From Streptomyces alboflavus (GTDB taxonomy: Bacteria > Actinomycetota > Actinomycetes > Streptomycetales > Streptomycetaceae), in contig NZ_JNXT01000041.1 of NCBI RefSeq assembly GCF_000716675.1, forward strand, positions 1-64,000: a stretch of 64,000 nt of DNA, given 5' to 3'. This document shows positions 55,723 to 64,000 of the stretch, in pieces. The notes beneath the pieces were generated by a model, which saw nothing but the letters and a program-made list of their open reading frames with translations, was not told the origin of the DNA and did not search any database. The translations under genes and the position numbers were made by a program. Numbering within the stretch: the first letter of the stretch is position 1; each line of letters begins with the position of its first letter.

Positions 55723-55842
55723 GTGGGCACTCCAGGGGTCGAGGGTGGAAAGGGGGAGGGGGAGGGGCCGTGGCTCGCGCGCCCCGCTACATCCCGGTCC
55801 ATCCGTTTTTCGTCGTCGCGAACTTCTCCCGCAGGGGCTTGC

Positions 55843-55870
55843 GCATACGACCTGTATACAAGAAGTATGC
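55843..55870. promoter_or_regulatory. putative GntR operator between DUF2848 and MFS genes
   Basis: Symmetric array GCATAC-N5-GTATAC-N5-GTATGC centred on TGTATACA at 55856/7. The left two thirds (GCATAC-N5-GTATAC) recur with identical spacing at 59217-59233, at the start of the GntR gene. It lies 46 bp before the MFS ATG. Confidence 0.8.
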
Positions 55871-55915
55871 CGGAAGGTCGATGTCCCCCGGCCTCCCCCA
55901 GCAAGGATGGGAACC

Positions 55916-57346
55916 ATGTCCGACACCCCGAAGGACGACACGAAGGACAACGCACAGTCGTCGGACCGGCGCTCCGGCGTCCGCCGGGCCTTCGTCGCGA
56001 GCCTGACCGGCACGGCCCTGGAGTGGTACGACTTCGCCGTCTACTCCGCCGCGGCCGCCCTGGTCTTCGGCGACCTGTTCTTCCCCTCGGAGGACCCGCT
56101 CACCGGCACGCTCCTTGCGTTCTCCACGTACGCGGTCGGCTATGTGTCGCGCCCGCTGGGCGGGTTCGTCTTCGGTCGCCTCGGTGATGTGATCGGCCGC
56201 AAGAAGGTGCTGATCGCCACGCTGGTCCTGATCGGCGCGGCCACGTTCCTGATCGGTGTCCTGCCCGCGTACTCGACGGTCGGCGTGGCCGCGCCGATCG
56301 CCCTGGTCGTGCTGCGCTTCGCGCAGGGTGTCGGCGTCGGCGGCGAGTGGGGCGGCGCCGTCCTGCTGTCCAGCGAGTTCGGGGACCCGCGCCGCCGCGG
56401 CTTCTACGCCTCCGCCGCCCAGGTCGGCCCGCCCGCCGGGAACCTGCTGGCCAACGGCGTGCTGGCCGCCCTCGGCGCGCTGCTGACCGAGGCGCAGTTC
56501 GAGTCGTGGGGCTGGCGGGTGGCGTTCCTGTTCTCCGGCGTCCTCGTCGCGTTCGGGCTGTGGATCCGGGCGAAGCTGGAGGAGACGCCGGTGTTCAAGG
56601 CGATGGCGGCCGAGCAGTCCCGGCCGGAGGCGCCCGTACGCGAGGTGTTCACGACCCAGCCCCGCGCCCTGCTCGCCGCGATCCTGTGCCGCGTCGGCCC
56701 CGACGTGCTGTACGCCATGTTCACCGTCTTCGTCCTGACGTACGCCACCAAGGAACTCGACATGTCACGCGGCTCCGCCCTCGCCGCCGTGCTCATCGGC
56801 TCCTCGGTCCAGGTCTTCCTGATGCCCCTGGCCGGTGCGCTCTCCGACCGGGTCAACCGCCGCCTGCTGTACGGCGCTGCCTCGGTCGCCGCCGGTGTGT
56901 GGCCCTTCGTGTTCTTCCCGATGGTCGGCGGCGGCAGCTGGCTGCCGCTCGCCACGGGGGTCGTCGTGGGCCTGGTCATCCACTGTTGTCTGTACGGCCC
57001 GCAGGCCGCGTTCATCACCGAACAGTTCGAGCCCCGGCTGCGCTCCACCGGCTCGTCCCTGGCCTACACCCTCGCCGGGATCATCGGCGGCGCCGTCGCC
57101 CCGCTGCTGTTCACCACCCTGCTGAGCGCGTACGACAGCTGGGTGCCGCTGGCCGTGTACATCGCCCTCGCCTCGGCCGTCTCCCTCGTCGGCGTCTGGC
57201 TGGGGCGCGACCCGGAGGCGGCGGTCGACGAGGACGCCGCGCTCGGCACACACGCCGCGCCCGGCACGCCCCCCGCGCCCGCCACGCCGGAAGCGCAGGA
57301 GTACACGCCCACGCCCACACCCACGCACACCACAACCACCACCTGA
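55916..57346 (+). CDS. MFS transporter (metabolite:H+ symporter type)
   Basis: 476 residues from the ATG at 55916 (AAGGA 8 nt upstream). Twelve predicted transmembrane helices; the family signature GRLGDVIGRKKVLIATLVLIG in loop 2-3 and RFAQGVGVGGEWGGAVLL in helix 4-5 are typical of the MHS group, which imports carboxylates such as shikimate, alpha-ketoglutarate or proline betaine. The C-terminus is a soluble Thr/Pro tail (PTPTPTHTTTTT). First gene of the plus-strand catabolic operon (MFS, nitrilase, cupin). Confidence 0.9.
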   Translation: MSDTPKDDTKDNAQSSDRRSGVRRAFVASLTGTALEWYDFAVYSAAAALVFGDLFFPSEDPLTGTLLAFSTYAVGYVSRPLGGFVFGRLGDVIGRKKVLIATLVLIGAATFLIGVLPAYSTVGVAAPIALVVLRFAQGVGVGGEWGGAVLLSSEFGDPRRRGFYASAAQVGPPAGNLLANGVLAALGALLTEAQFESWGWRVAFLFSGVLVAFGLWIRAKLEETPVFKAMAAEQSRPEAPVREVFTTQPRALLAAILCRVGPDVLYAMFTVFVLTYATKELDMSRGSALAAVLIGSSVQVFLMPLAGALSDRVNRRLLYGAASVAAGVWPFVFFPMVGGGSWLPLATGVVVGLVIHCCLYGPQAAFITEQFEPRLRSTGSSLAYTLAGIIGGAVAPLLFTTLLSAYDSWVPLAVYIALASAVSLVGVWLGRDPEAAVDEDAALGTHAAPGTPPAPATPEAQEYTPTPTPTHTTTTT

Positions 57347-57357
57347 GGAGACCCACC

Positions 57358-58155
57358 GTGCGGATCGCCCTGAGCCAGCTCACCACCGGCCCCGACCCCG
57401 GCAAGAACCTGCTCCTCGTGGAGGAATGGACACGGCGGGCGGCGGACGCCGGAGCCCGCGTCGTCGTCCTCCCGGAGGCGTCGATGGCCTGCTTCGGCAC
57501 CCCGCTCGCACCGCTCGCCGAGCCCCTCGACGGGCCGTGGGCCGACGGCGTACGACGGATCGCCGACGCCACCGGCACGGTCGTCGTGGCCGGGATGTTC
57601 ACCCCGGCTCCCGGCGGCCGGGTGGCCAACACCCTGCTCGCCACCGGCGCCGGGGTCGAGGCGTCGTACGACAAGATCCATCTCTACGACGCCTTCGGCT
57701 ACCGCGAGTCCGACACCGTCGCCGCCGGGTCCGGCACGACGGTCATCGACGTGGACGGCGTCCGGCTGGGCCTCGCCACCTGCTACGACGTCCGGTTCCC
57801 TGAGCTGTTCCGGGCGCACGCCGACGCCGGAGCCGCCGCCACGCTGCTGGCCGCGTCCTGGGGCGCCGGGCCCGGCAAGCGCGAGCAGTGGGAGCTGCTG
57901 GTGCGGGCCCGCGCACTGGACGCCACCGTGTGGGTCGGCGCCGTGGACCAGGCCGACCCCGGCCCTGGAGCCGACCATGGCTCCGCCCCCACGGGGATCG
58001 GGCACAGTCTCGTCGTCGGACCCGACGGGACCGTACGGCACACTCTGGGCGCCGAGCCGGAGCTGCTGGTGGCCGACCTGGACATCGACGAGGTCGCCGC
58101 GGTCCGGCGGCGCACCTCCGTACTGGCGAACCGGCGCCCGGAGGTGTGGCGATGA
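57358..58155 (+). CDS. nitrilase-superfamily carbon-nitrogen hydrolase
   Basis: 265 residues from a GTG 9 bp after the MFS stop. Catalytic triad of the family visible: Glu40 (VVLPEAS), Lys106 (YDKIHLYD), Cys142 (ATCYDVRFPE), plus the second structural Glu region (WELLVRARALDATVWV). The YDVRFPEL context groups it with omega-amidase/deaminated-glutathione-amidase-like enzymes, so an amide is the likely substrate. It lies in the GntR-controlled unit with a carboxylate-type transporter. Confidence 0.9.
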   Translation: MRIALSQLTTGPDPGKNLLLVEEWTRRAADAGARVVVLPEASMACFGTPLAPLAEPLDGPWADGVRRIADATGTVVVAGMFTPAPGGRVANTLLATGAGVEASYDKIHLYDAFGYRESDTVAAGSGTTVIDVDGVRLGLATCYDVRFPELFRAHADAGAAATLLAASWGAGPGKREQWELLVRARALDATVWVGAVDQADPGPGADHGSAPTGIGHSLVVGPDGTVRHTLGAEPELLVADLDIDEVAAVRRRTSVLANRRPEVWR

Positions 58156-58505
58156 GCAAGCCCGAGCTGGAGTTCCACCGCCCCGACGGACCGTGGCGGA
58201 CCCCGGCCGGCGCCGGCCCGGGCGTCGAGGAGCGCGTCCTGGCCGACGACCCCGAGCACGGTTCCCGTACGGCGCTCGTCCGCTGGGCGCCGGGCACCGA
58301 CAGCTCGGCGGACGGCGTGGCCCGCCACGACTTCTGGGAGGAGGTCTACCTCGTCGAGGGGGCGATGCACGATCTGACGCTCGACCGGACGTTCACCGCG
58401 GGCATGTACGCCTGCCGCCCGCCGGGGATGCCGCACGGGCCCTGGGCTTCGCCGGACGGCGTGACCATGCTGGTGATCACTTACCCGGAACCCGACCGAG
58501 GGTGA
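58152..58505 (+). CDS. cupin-domain protein
   Basis: 117 residues, start overlapping the nitrilase stop (ATGA). Single cupin barrel of the ChrR/anti-sigma-associated type: ARHDFWEEVYLVEGAMHDL, then DRTFTAGMYACRPPGMPHGPWASPDG. The metal-ligand set is H-x-E...H-type (HDFWEE, PHGPW). Possibly an isomerase or dioxygenase-like step, or a small-molecule sensor. Last gene of the MFS-nitrilase-cupin operon, convergent with GntR. Confidence 0.8.
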   Translation: MSKPELEFHRPDGPWRTPAGAGPGVEERVLADDPEHGSRTALVRWAPGTDSSADGVARHDFWEEVYLVEGAMHDLTLDRTFTAGMYACRPPGMPHGPWASPDGVTMLVITYPEPDRG

Positions 58506-58572
58506 CCGGCGAGGTCGCCGCGCCCCGTCCGCCCCGTCCGTCCTGTCCGTCCCGTACCGAGGCCGATCCCGC

Positions 58573-59220
58573 CTAGCCCTCCAGCAGCACCTTGAGCGTC
58601 GACTCCAGATGGTGGTCGATGGCGGCACACGCGGCCCGCGCGTCACCGGCCGCCAGCGCGTCCAGGATGGCCGCGTGTTCCTCAAGGACCGCTTCCTGAC
58701 GGCCCTGCTGGTTGAAGAGAGCGACCACTCCGGCACGGACCTGGCGGCTGCGCAGGCCGTCGTAGTGCCGGTCGAGGAGGGCGTTGCCGACGGCGGACAC
58801 CAGGGCCGCGTGGAAGCGGTGGTCCACGTCGATGAACTCCCGCGCCTGGTCGGCGCCGGTGAGCTCGCGCTGCCGTGCCAGCAGGGATCGCAGCTCCGCC
58901 ACCGATGCCGCTCCCCCGGCGACGAGCTGCTCGGCGGCGTATCGCTCGACGATGCCCCGCAGCTCCATGAGCTCGCGGATCTCCCGGCCCGTCAGCGGGG
59001 ACACCCGGGCGCCCCGCTTGGGCACAAGCTCGACCAGGTCCTCGGCCGCGAGCTGCAGCAACGCTTCCCTGACGGGCGTACGGGAGACACCGATACGGTC
59101 CGCGAGCTCCTGCTCCGACAGGAAGGTGCCCTGCATCTCGGGATCCGTCAGCACCGTGTCCTTGAGATACGCGTACGCCTTGTCCCGACCGGACGTCACC
59201 GCAACTCCCAGTTGTCGCAT
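58573..59220 (-). CDS. GntR-family (FCD) transcriptional regulator
   Basis: 215 residues from the ATG at 59220. N-terminal winged helix: TFLSEQELADRIGVSRTPVREALLQLAAEDLVELVPKRGARVSPLTG; C-terminal FCD ligand domain: ELMELRGIVERYAAEQLV, the metal/ligand Asp/His region DVDHRFHAALVSAVGNALL, VLEEHAAILDALAAGDARAACAAIDHHLESTL. FCD members bind small carboxylates such as pyruvate or glycolate. The same operator (GCATAC-N5-GTATAC) overlaps its start codon, so it is probably autoregulated, and stands between the divergent DUF2848 and MFS genes. Confidence 0.9.
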   Translation of the reverse strand: MRQLGVAVTSGRDKAYAYLKDTVLTDPEMQGTFLSEQELADRIGVSRTPVREALLQLAAEDLVELVPKRGARVSPLTGREIRELMELRGIVERYAAEQLVAGGAASVAELRSLLARQRELTGADQAREFIDVDHRFHAALVSAVGNALLDRHYDGLRSRQVRAGVVALFNQQGRQEAVLEEHAAILDALAAGDARAACAAIDHHLESTLKVLLEG

Positions 59221-59233
59221 ACAGCTTGTATAC
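59217..59233. promoter_or_regulatory. putative GntR autoregulatory operator overlapping the start codon
   Basis: GCATAC-N5-GTATAC, matching the left part of 55843-55859 in sequence and spacing. It overlaps the GntR ATG. Confidence 0.75.
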
Positions 59234-59418
59234 GGACGCTACCACGCAGGTTCGTGGGGGCCTTCTCACGGGGAAGCCTTCGACGACGGCGCGTGCGCGG
59301 AACAGCCGGCCAGTCGGCCACGGCCATCAGGGGTGCCCTGCCCCGCCTGTCAGTCGGGACGGCGATGCGCCGCACTCGGCTCCAGTTGGGGGTGGGCGGC
59401 GGGTGGTAGACATCCGCC

Positions 59419-59790
59419 ATGGCCCCCTTTCTGGTGATGACTGACGGCGAGCATGGTGAATGGCAGGTCGATCGAGACGCGCTGACCACGGCCATTCAGG
59501 CTCGATGGGCGGGCGTCGAGGTCGACTCGACGCACCGCGGTGAGGTGCGGAGCTGTTGCTGGTCCTTCGAGACGGAGAGCGGTCCGGGCGAGGCGTATCT
59601 GCACGAGGACGGCACTTGCCTGTACCTGGATGTCCTGCAGGAGGACGCTGCCTGGTTGGCGATCGCGTTCCGCCGACTAGCGCCAGCGGATGTCGACGTC
59701 GTGTTGTGCGATCAGGGTTACACCTTCGACGTTCGGCTTCGGCCGGAGGCCACCGACGTCGAGCTGGCCGACTTGATCAATTCGTCCTGA
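59419..59790 (+). CDS. small conserved hypothetical protein
   Basis: 123 residues, ATG start. Sequence FLVMTDGEHGEWQVDRDALTTAIQARW, then AYLHEDGTCLYLDVLQEDAAWLAIAFRRL, ADVDVVLCDQGYTFDVRL. It looks like a small alpha/beta immunity or stress-type domain; no catalytic motif. Lower GC than neighbours. Function unknown; it follows the GntR gene but is divergent from it. Confidence 0.65.
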   Translation: MAPFLVMTDGEHGEWQVDRDALTTAIQARWAGVEVDSTHRGEVRSCCWSFETESGPGEAYLHEDGTCLYLDVLQEDAAWLAIAFRRLAPADVDVVLCDQGYTFDVRLRPEATDVELADLINSS

Positions 59791-60018
59791 CTGGACTGAG
59801 GCCGACGTACACCACGGGCGCACCAGTTCGGGCGGGGTGCGGCGGGGATCACATTGAATGCGGTCAGGTACCGCGCATGCGCATGTCGGCCCTTCGGCCA
59901 GGTCAGCGCCCGCCCCTGCCTCACCTGTCGCTGGGCGCCGCCGGACCCCGGATCGCCTCTCATCCACCTGCTTCGGGAGTAGTTGTCCGACGCCGGCACC
60001 CGCGGTGGGATGAGGCGC

Positions 60019-60597
60019 ATGACCTCGAGCTCACGGACCCTGTACCTGTTCGCCTCGGCCGCGCCGCCGGTATTCGATCTCGGGCGGGTCATCGAGATGG
60101 CGCAGGGCGACGACGGCTGGAACGTGTGCGTCGGCCTCACGCCGACCGCGGCGCGCTGGGTCGCGGACGGCCTTGACGACGGCCTCGACGGATTGGAGGC
60201 CCTGACCGGGCACCCCGTCCGGAGTGAGTACAAACTCCCCGGTCGGCCCGATGTCTGGCCCCCTGCGGACGCGATCCTCTTCGCCCCGGCGACGTTCAAC
60301 TCCCTCAACTCATGGGCCCTGGGCCTCACATCGTCCTTCGTGGTGGGCGTCGCCGCCGAGGCCATCGGCAAGAACATCCCCACGGTGACGGTGCCTTGCG
60401 TGAACGCTGCGTATGTCCGGCATCGCCAGTTCGACCGGAGTGTGGCGGAGCTGCGCGAGCAGGGGGTGGTGGTGCTGTACGGGGAAGGTGGGTTCACCCC
60501 TAATCCGGCTGGGTCGGGGGAGCCGAAGGGGTATCCGTGGGGGCTTGCGCTTGAGGCTGTGAAGGGGGTGGTTGGTGGGTCGAGGGGTGGCGGGTGA
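60019..60597 (+). CDS. flavoprotein (phosphopantothenoylcysteine decarboxylase-like)
   Basis: 192 residues from the ATG at 60019. Flavodoxin-like flavin-binding fold: RTLYLFASAAPPVFDLGRVIEMAQ, LTPTAARWVADGLDDG, and the conserved PADAILFAPATFNSLNSWALGL with the APATFN motif typical of HFCD flavoproteins, followed by PTVTVPCVNAAYVRHRQFDRSV. Members decarboxylate cysteine-type substrates (for example PPCDC, EpiD/MrsD). Not adjacent to any pantothenate gene, so the substrate is unclear. It lies alone between small genes. Confidence 0.8.
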   Translation: MTSSSRTLYLFASAAPPVFDLGRVIEMAQGDDGWNVCVGLTPTAARWVADGLDDGLDGLEALTGHPVRSEYKLPGRPDVWPPADAILFAPATFNSLNSWALGLTSSFVVGVAAEAIGKNIPTVTVPCVNAAYVRHRQFDRSVAELREQGVVVLYGEGGFTPNPAGSGEPKGYPWGLALEAVKGVVGGSRGGG

Positions 60598-60866
60598 GGG
60601 CGAGCTGCGCCTTGTCCGCCTGCTGAGGTGGTGGCTTCGGCGGGCGCCGGACCCAGAGGAACACCGGTGATCGGCAGTCACCCACCTCCCGCCGCCTCAG
60701 GCCCACCGACCCTCGCCGCCGACCCCACGGCAGCAGCCGAGCCCGCGCCCACCCCCTCACGTCAGCGCATGCGCCAACCCGCACGCCCCACCTCACTGCT
60801 ACAACTCCTCTCCTTAGGGTGATTTCTTCACGTACTTCACTTTCTCGGCACCTACGATCACGTTTC

Positions 60867-62072
60867 GTGACAGATAGGCAGAACCGGTGTCCAGCCGATG
60901 TGGTCGTCCTCGGCGCCGGACCGGCCGGGCTCGTGGTGGGGAATCTTCTTCAGGCTCGTGGGATCGACTGTGTCGTCCTGGAGCGGGCCGGGCGCGCGCA
61001 GGTGCAGGCGCGGGCGCGGGCCGGGTTTCTGGCCGCCAACACCGTGCGGATTCTGGAGCGGCACGGGCTGGATGAGGGGCTGCGGCTGCGGGGGCGGGGC
61101 CACAGCACGTGTGAGTTCCGGAGTGCGGACGGGCGGTTCCGGCTGGACTACGGCGGGCTCGGGCGTGGGGAGCGGCACACCGTTTATCCCCAACAGGAGC
61201 TGGTCAGCGATCTGTTGGCGCGCTTTCTGGGGCTCGGCGGGCGCGTCGACTTCGGCGTCGAGGCCGTCGCCGTCCTCGACGCCGACACCGGGCAGCCCTC
61301 CGTCACCGTGCGCGACGCGGACGGGCGGCCCAGGCGGTGGCACGCACGGTACGTCGCCGGGTGCGACGGGCGGCACGGGGCGGCCCGGCGTTCGCTGCCG
61401 GTCGGGTCCGTGCGCCGCCACCACCTCGACCACGGCGTGAGCTGGCTCGGGCTGCTCGCCGAGGCGCCGCCCAGCCTGGACGCCGTCGGGTACGCCGTGC
61501 ACGAGCGGGGGTTCGCCGGGCACATGGCGCGGACCAGTGAGGTCACCCGGTACTACGTGCAGTGCGAGCGCGGTACGCCAGCTGGTGCCTGGTCCGAGGA
61601 GCGGGTCTGGGAGGAGTTGGAACTGCGCATGTGGGCGGACAAGTACGGCCCGCTTCACCGGGGGCGGCTCCTCCAGCGCGCCGTCGTCGATCTCGAGTCC
61701 GACGTACTCGAACCGCTGCGCCACGGTTCGCTGTTCCTCGTCGGCGACGCCGCCGCACTCGTCAGCCCGTCTGCCGCCAAGGGCGCCAACCTCGCCGTCC
61801 TGGAGGCGGAGATCCTCGCCGATGCCCTCGTCGACGACCTCGTCCACGGCGACTCCAAGGGGCTCGACGCCTACTCCACGCGCTGCCTGGCCCACATCTG
61901 GCGTGCGCAGGAGTTCTCCCACTGGATGATCCGGCTGTTGCACCGTCCGTCGTCCGGTGAAGCGGGCGGCTCGGCGGCCTTCCACGACTCCCTGCGGCGC
62001 GCCCGCCTCAGTTCGTTGCGTACGTCGCGGAGCCAGCAGGACTGGTTCGCCGAGCAGTACGTCGGCGTCTGA
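60867..62072 (+). CDS. FAD-dependent aromatic monooxygenase (4-hydroxybenzoate 3-hydroxylase type)
   Basis: 401 residues from the GTG at 60867 (the longer GTG at 60819 lacks a clear advantage; leaderless translation is possible). Two GD-type FAD motifs: DVVVLGAGPAGLVVGNLL near the start and SLFLVGDAAALVSPSAAKGANLAVLEA; also ARAGFLAANTVRILERHGLDEGLRLRG and the group-characteristic DG (ARYVAGCDGRHGAARRSL). Closest to PobA-type single-component flavin hydroxylases of phenolic acids. Substrate not known. 212 bp upstream of the methyltransferase on the same strand, possibly a two-gene tailoring set. Only CCCCTG tandem repeats and a ribosome site lie between. Confidence 0.8.
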   Translation: MTDRQNRCPADVVVLGAGPAGLVVGNLLQARGIDCVVLERAGRAQVQARARAGFLAANTVRILERHGLDEGLRLRGRGHSTCEFRSADGRFRLDYGGLGRGERHTVYPQQELVSDLLARFLGLGGRVDFGVEAVAVLDADTGQPSVTVRDADGRPRRWHARYVAGCDGRHGAARRSLPVGSVRRHHLDHGVSWLGLLAEAPPSLDAVGYAVHERGFAGHMARTSEVTRYYVQCERGTPAGAWSEERVWEELELRMWADKYGPLHRGRLLQRAVVDLESDVLEPLRHGSLFLVGDAAALVSPSAAKGANLAVLEAEILADALVDDLVHGDSKGLDAYSTRCLAHIWRAQEFSHWMIRLLHRPSSGEAGGSAAFHDSLRRARLSSLRTSRSQQDWFAEQYVGV

Positions 62073-62190
62073 GATCTGGGATTCGGCGCCCGGCTGCGAA
62101 CTGCGGCCGCGTACTGCGACTGCGTACCCCGACTGCCTGCTGCGGCTCTCCGCTCCGCGTGCCTCCGCCCGCCTGCGCCCGTGCCCCAGC

Positions 62191-62220
62191 CCCTGCCCCT
62201 GCCCCTGCCCCTGCCCCTGC
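62191..62220. repeat. (CCCCTG)5 microsatellite
   Basis: Five perfect copies of CCCCTG in the monooxygenase/methyltransferase spacer, 65 bp before the methyltransferase start. Likely prone to slippage. Confidence 0.9.
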
Positions 62221-62284
62221 TCTACCTCTCCCTGCCCGTTTCACCCCAATTTTCACCCCCACCCCGAAACCGAGGAACCCCGCA

Positions 62285-64000
62285 GTGACCACGACCTTGT
62301 CGGGCGACACCTCCCGCCTGCTCGCGACCGTCGACTTCGTCAAGGAGCAGGACACCGCCGCCCTGCTCCCCCTCCTCTTCCCCGGGCTCGACGGGCCCGA
62401 GCTGCGGACTCTCGTCGAGCACTGCCGCTTCTCACACGCCGCGCAGCTCGTCTTCCCCGCGGACGAGGCGGAGTTGCGGAACATGCTCGGCGCCTGCGGG
62501 CTCGTCCCGACGCTGCCGCCGGGGCCGAGTGTCGTCGTGCGCGAGCGACTTGCCGTACGGCACAAGCGGCGGGCGGGCGACCTTGACGTCGGCATCCTGC
62601 GGCCCCCGGTCGTCGGTGTGGACGGGGCGCGCCGGACGGTCGAGGTGTTCGTGCTGACCGTGCCGCCGGGGTCGGACCTGGACGCCGTCGCCGTGGCCGA
62701 GCGGGAGGGGCAGCACGAGGCGCACGTGGCCTTCGAGGTCGTAACGCCCGATCCGCTGGTGCTGCGCGGCCTGTGTGCGACCTTCGCGCGCTATGGGGCG
62801 ACCGCGGACGGCGGTGGCTACAACCCGCACGAGAACGGCACGGTCTTCTACTTCGGCACGGCCGCCGAGGCCAAGGTCGGTTATCGGCGCGTGGAGTTGT
62901 ACGTCCCCGGGGACCACCGCGACGTACTCTCCGCGCACCTCGACGAGTTTCGCGCACGGCAGCCCGCCGAAACGGTCCTGCGCCTGCTGACCGGGGCATG
63001 GACGACGCAGGCGCTTGCCGCCTTCACCGAGCTGCGGGTGCCCGACGCCATGGCGGGGGAGAGCGAGGGGGAGGGCGGGCGAGGCATCGGCGTCGAGGAG
63101 CTGGCGCGGAAGGTCGGCGCGCGGCCACGGAACCTGGCGACGCTGCTGCGCTATCTCGCCATGCTGGGCGTCGTGGCGGAGGGCCGCGACGGCTTCCGGC
63201 TCACCGCGGTCGGCGCCCTGCTGCGGGCCGGTGAGCGGGGGTCGATGCGGGCGCTCGCGCTGATGTACGGCGGGCCGTTCTACCAGTCCTTCGCCGGGCT
63301 CGGGCACACCGTGCGTACGGGACAGGTCGCCTTCGAGCGGCACTTCGGCGAGAACCACTTCGACCACTTCGCCCGCGACCCCCGGCTCGCGGAACTCTTC
63401 GACCAGTCCATGGCCGCCGGGTCCGCCATGTTCGACCCGGTCCCCACGCATCCGGTGCTCACCGCCGCGGCCGGGGCGCCCGCCGGGGCCACGGTGGTCG
63501 ATGTCGCGGGTGGCAACGGGGAGTTGCTCGGCCGCGTACTCGCCGCGCACCCCCGGCTGGACGGGGTCCTGCTGGAGCGCCCGCACGTCGTCGAGGCCGC
63601 CCGCCGACAGCTGGCGGAGCTCGGCCCGCGATGCGCCTTCCTCGCCGGGGACTTCGCGGACGTACCCGCGGGCGGTGACGTCTACGTCCTGTCCCGCGTC
63701 CTGCACGACTGGGACGACGAGCAGTGCCGCGAGATTCTGCGCCACTGCGCCCGCGCGATGCCCGCCCACGCCGACCTGCTCGTCGTGGAACGCGTGCTGC
63801 CCGCCGACGGGGCGTACTCCCTGGCGACCGCGTGGGACCTCCACATGATGTGCAACGTCGGCGGCCGCGAACGGACCGCCGACCACTACGGCGGACTGTT
63901 CGCCGACGCCGGGCTCACCCTGGTGGGCCAGACGCCGTTGCCGTTGGACGGCGCGGTGCTGCACGTCAGGAGGAACGGAGGGGCGGAAGGGGCGGCCTCG
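62285..64000 (+). CDS. O-methyltransferase with unassigned N-terminal region (partial at window end)
   Basis: At least 572 codons from the GTG at 62285 (GAGGA 11 nt upstream), open to the window end. From about residue 240 it is a plant/bacterial-type small-molecule O-methyltransferase: winged-helix dimerisation part (ELARKVGARPRNLATLLRYLAMLGVV...RLTAVGALLRAG), SAM motif I DVAGGNGELLG, and the motif LSRVLHDWDDEQC. The first 240 residues are not typical of the family: RLLATVDFVKEQDTAALLPLL, EVFVLTVPPGSDLDAV, EAHVAFEVVTPDPLVLRGLCATF, and HENGTVFYFGTAAEAKVGYRRVELYVPG suggest an alpha/beta domain, possibly VOC-like. It is probably a tailoring enzyme acting with the FAD monooxygenase. Confidence 0.75.
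   Translation, partial: MTTTLSGDTSRLLATVDFVKEQDTAALLPLLFPGLDGPELRTLVEHCRFSHAAQLVFPADEAELRNMLGACGLVPTLPPGPSVVVRERLAVRHKRRAGDLDVGILRPPVVGVDGARRTVEVFVLTVPPGSDLDAVAVAEREGQHEAHVAFEVVTPDPLVLRGLCATFARYGATADGGGYNPHENGTVFYFGTAAEAKVGYRRVELYVPGDHRDVLSAHLDEFRARQPAETVLRLLTGAWTTQALAAFTELRVPDAMAGESEGEGGRGIGVEELARKVGARPRNLATLLRYLAMLGVVAEGRDGFRLTAVGALLRAGERGSMRALALMYGGPFYQSFAGLGHTVRTGQVAFERHFGENHFDHFARDPRLAELFDQSMAAGSAMFDPVPTHPVLTAAAGAPAGATVVDVAGGNGELLGRVLAAHPRLDGVLLERPHVVEAARRQLAELGPRCAFLAGDFADVPAGGDVYVLSRVLHDWDDEQCREILRHCARAMPAHADLLVVERVLPADGAYSLATAWDLHMMCNVGGRERTADHYGGLFADAGLTLVGQTPLPLDGAVLHVRRNGGAEGAAS

Overview
The window is a high-GC actinobacterial chromosome segment, almost certainly Streptomyces. The evidence is the very high third-position GC, frequent GTG and TTG starts, many ATGA/GTGA stop-start overlaps, and the gene content: dnaK-grpE-dnaJ-hspR with HAIR operators, clpB with its own HAIR operator, class II fructose-bisphosphate aldolase beside pyrE, DUF2617 beside a membrane spermidine-synthase-like protein, and DUF5753-type XRE regulators. 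No phage, transposase or CRISPR array was seen. The window edges cut a repeat block on the left and a methyltransferase gene on the right.

Layout. 1-3.6 kb: tryptophan-to-anthranilate catabolism (kynA, kynU, arylformamidase-like hydrolase). 3.8-9.6 kb: a 3'-damaged MalY/PatB aminotransferase that reads through into DUF3151, then fba, pyrE, an aldose epimerase with a duplicated 3' end, a block of 120-bp tandem repeats, and an anchored SRPBCC protein. 9.7-19.3 kb: housekeeping genes (aminopropyltransferase-like protein, DUF2617, Cys/Gly mini-protein, aminotransferase, PIG-V-like mannosyltransferase, YbjN, ClpB, F420/FMN oxidoreductase). 19.5-28.5 kb: an accessory regulatory region with five paralogous LuxR-type regulators, a divergent small secreted protein and a Rieske-like protein lacking cluster ligands; an MmyB-type XRE gene pair and a metallo-beta-lactamase-fold hydrolase interrupt the array. 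28.8-36.5 kb: the HspR/DnaK heat-shock operon and a large membrane iron-sulfur reductase.

36.7-49.4 kb: five secreted FG-GAP/VCBS repeat proteins (one lipoprotein and four in tandem) surrounding a cluster of XRE regulators and two duplicated three-cysteine mini-proteins. 49.5-52.6 kb: Yip1-like protein, phosphoribosyltransferase, dCTP deaminase, a zinc-ribbon peptide and tRNA-Gly(CCC). 52.8-54.9 kb: a lone bacterial dynamin next to the tRNA. 55-59.2 kb: a catabolic unit (DUF2848, MFS transporter, nitrilase-family amidohydrolase, cupin) with an FCD-GntR regulator; the same spaced operator GCATAC-N5-GTATAC lies in the divergent promoter region and over the regulator's own start codon. 59.4-64 kb: two small genes, then a PobA-like FAD monooxygenase and a methyltransferase with a long unassigned N-terminal region, possibly the edge of a specialised-metabolism cluster.

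How the parts work together: KynA, the hydrolase and KynU convert L-tryptophan to anthranilate. HspR, the last gene of its operon, is expected to repress dnaK and clpB through HAIR sites. GntR is inferred to control a transporter-plus-hydrolase catabolic set. The LuxR array with its divergent secreted protein and Rieske-like gene is the best candidate for an undescribed signalling system, but its function is inferred only from arrangement.
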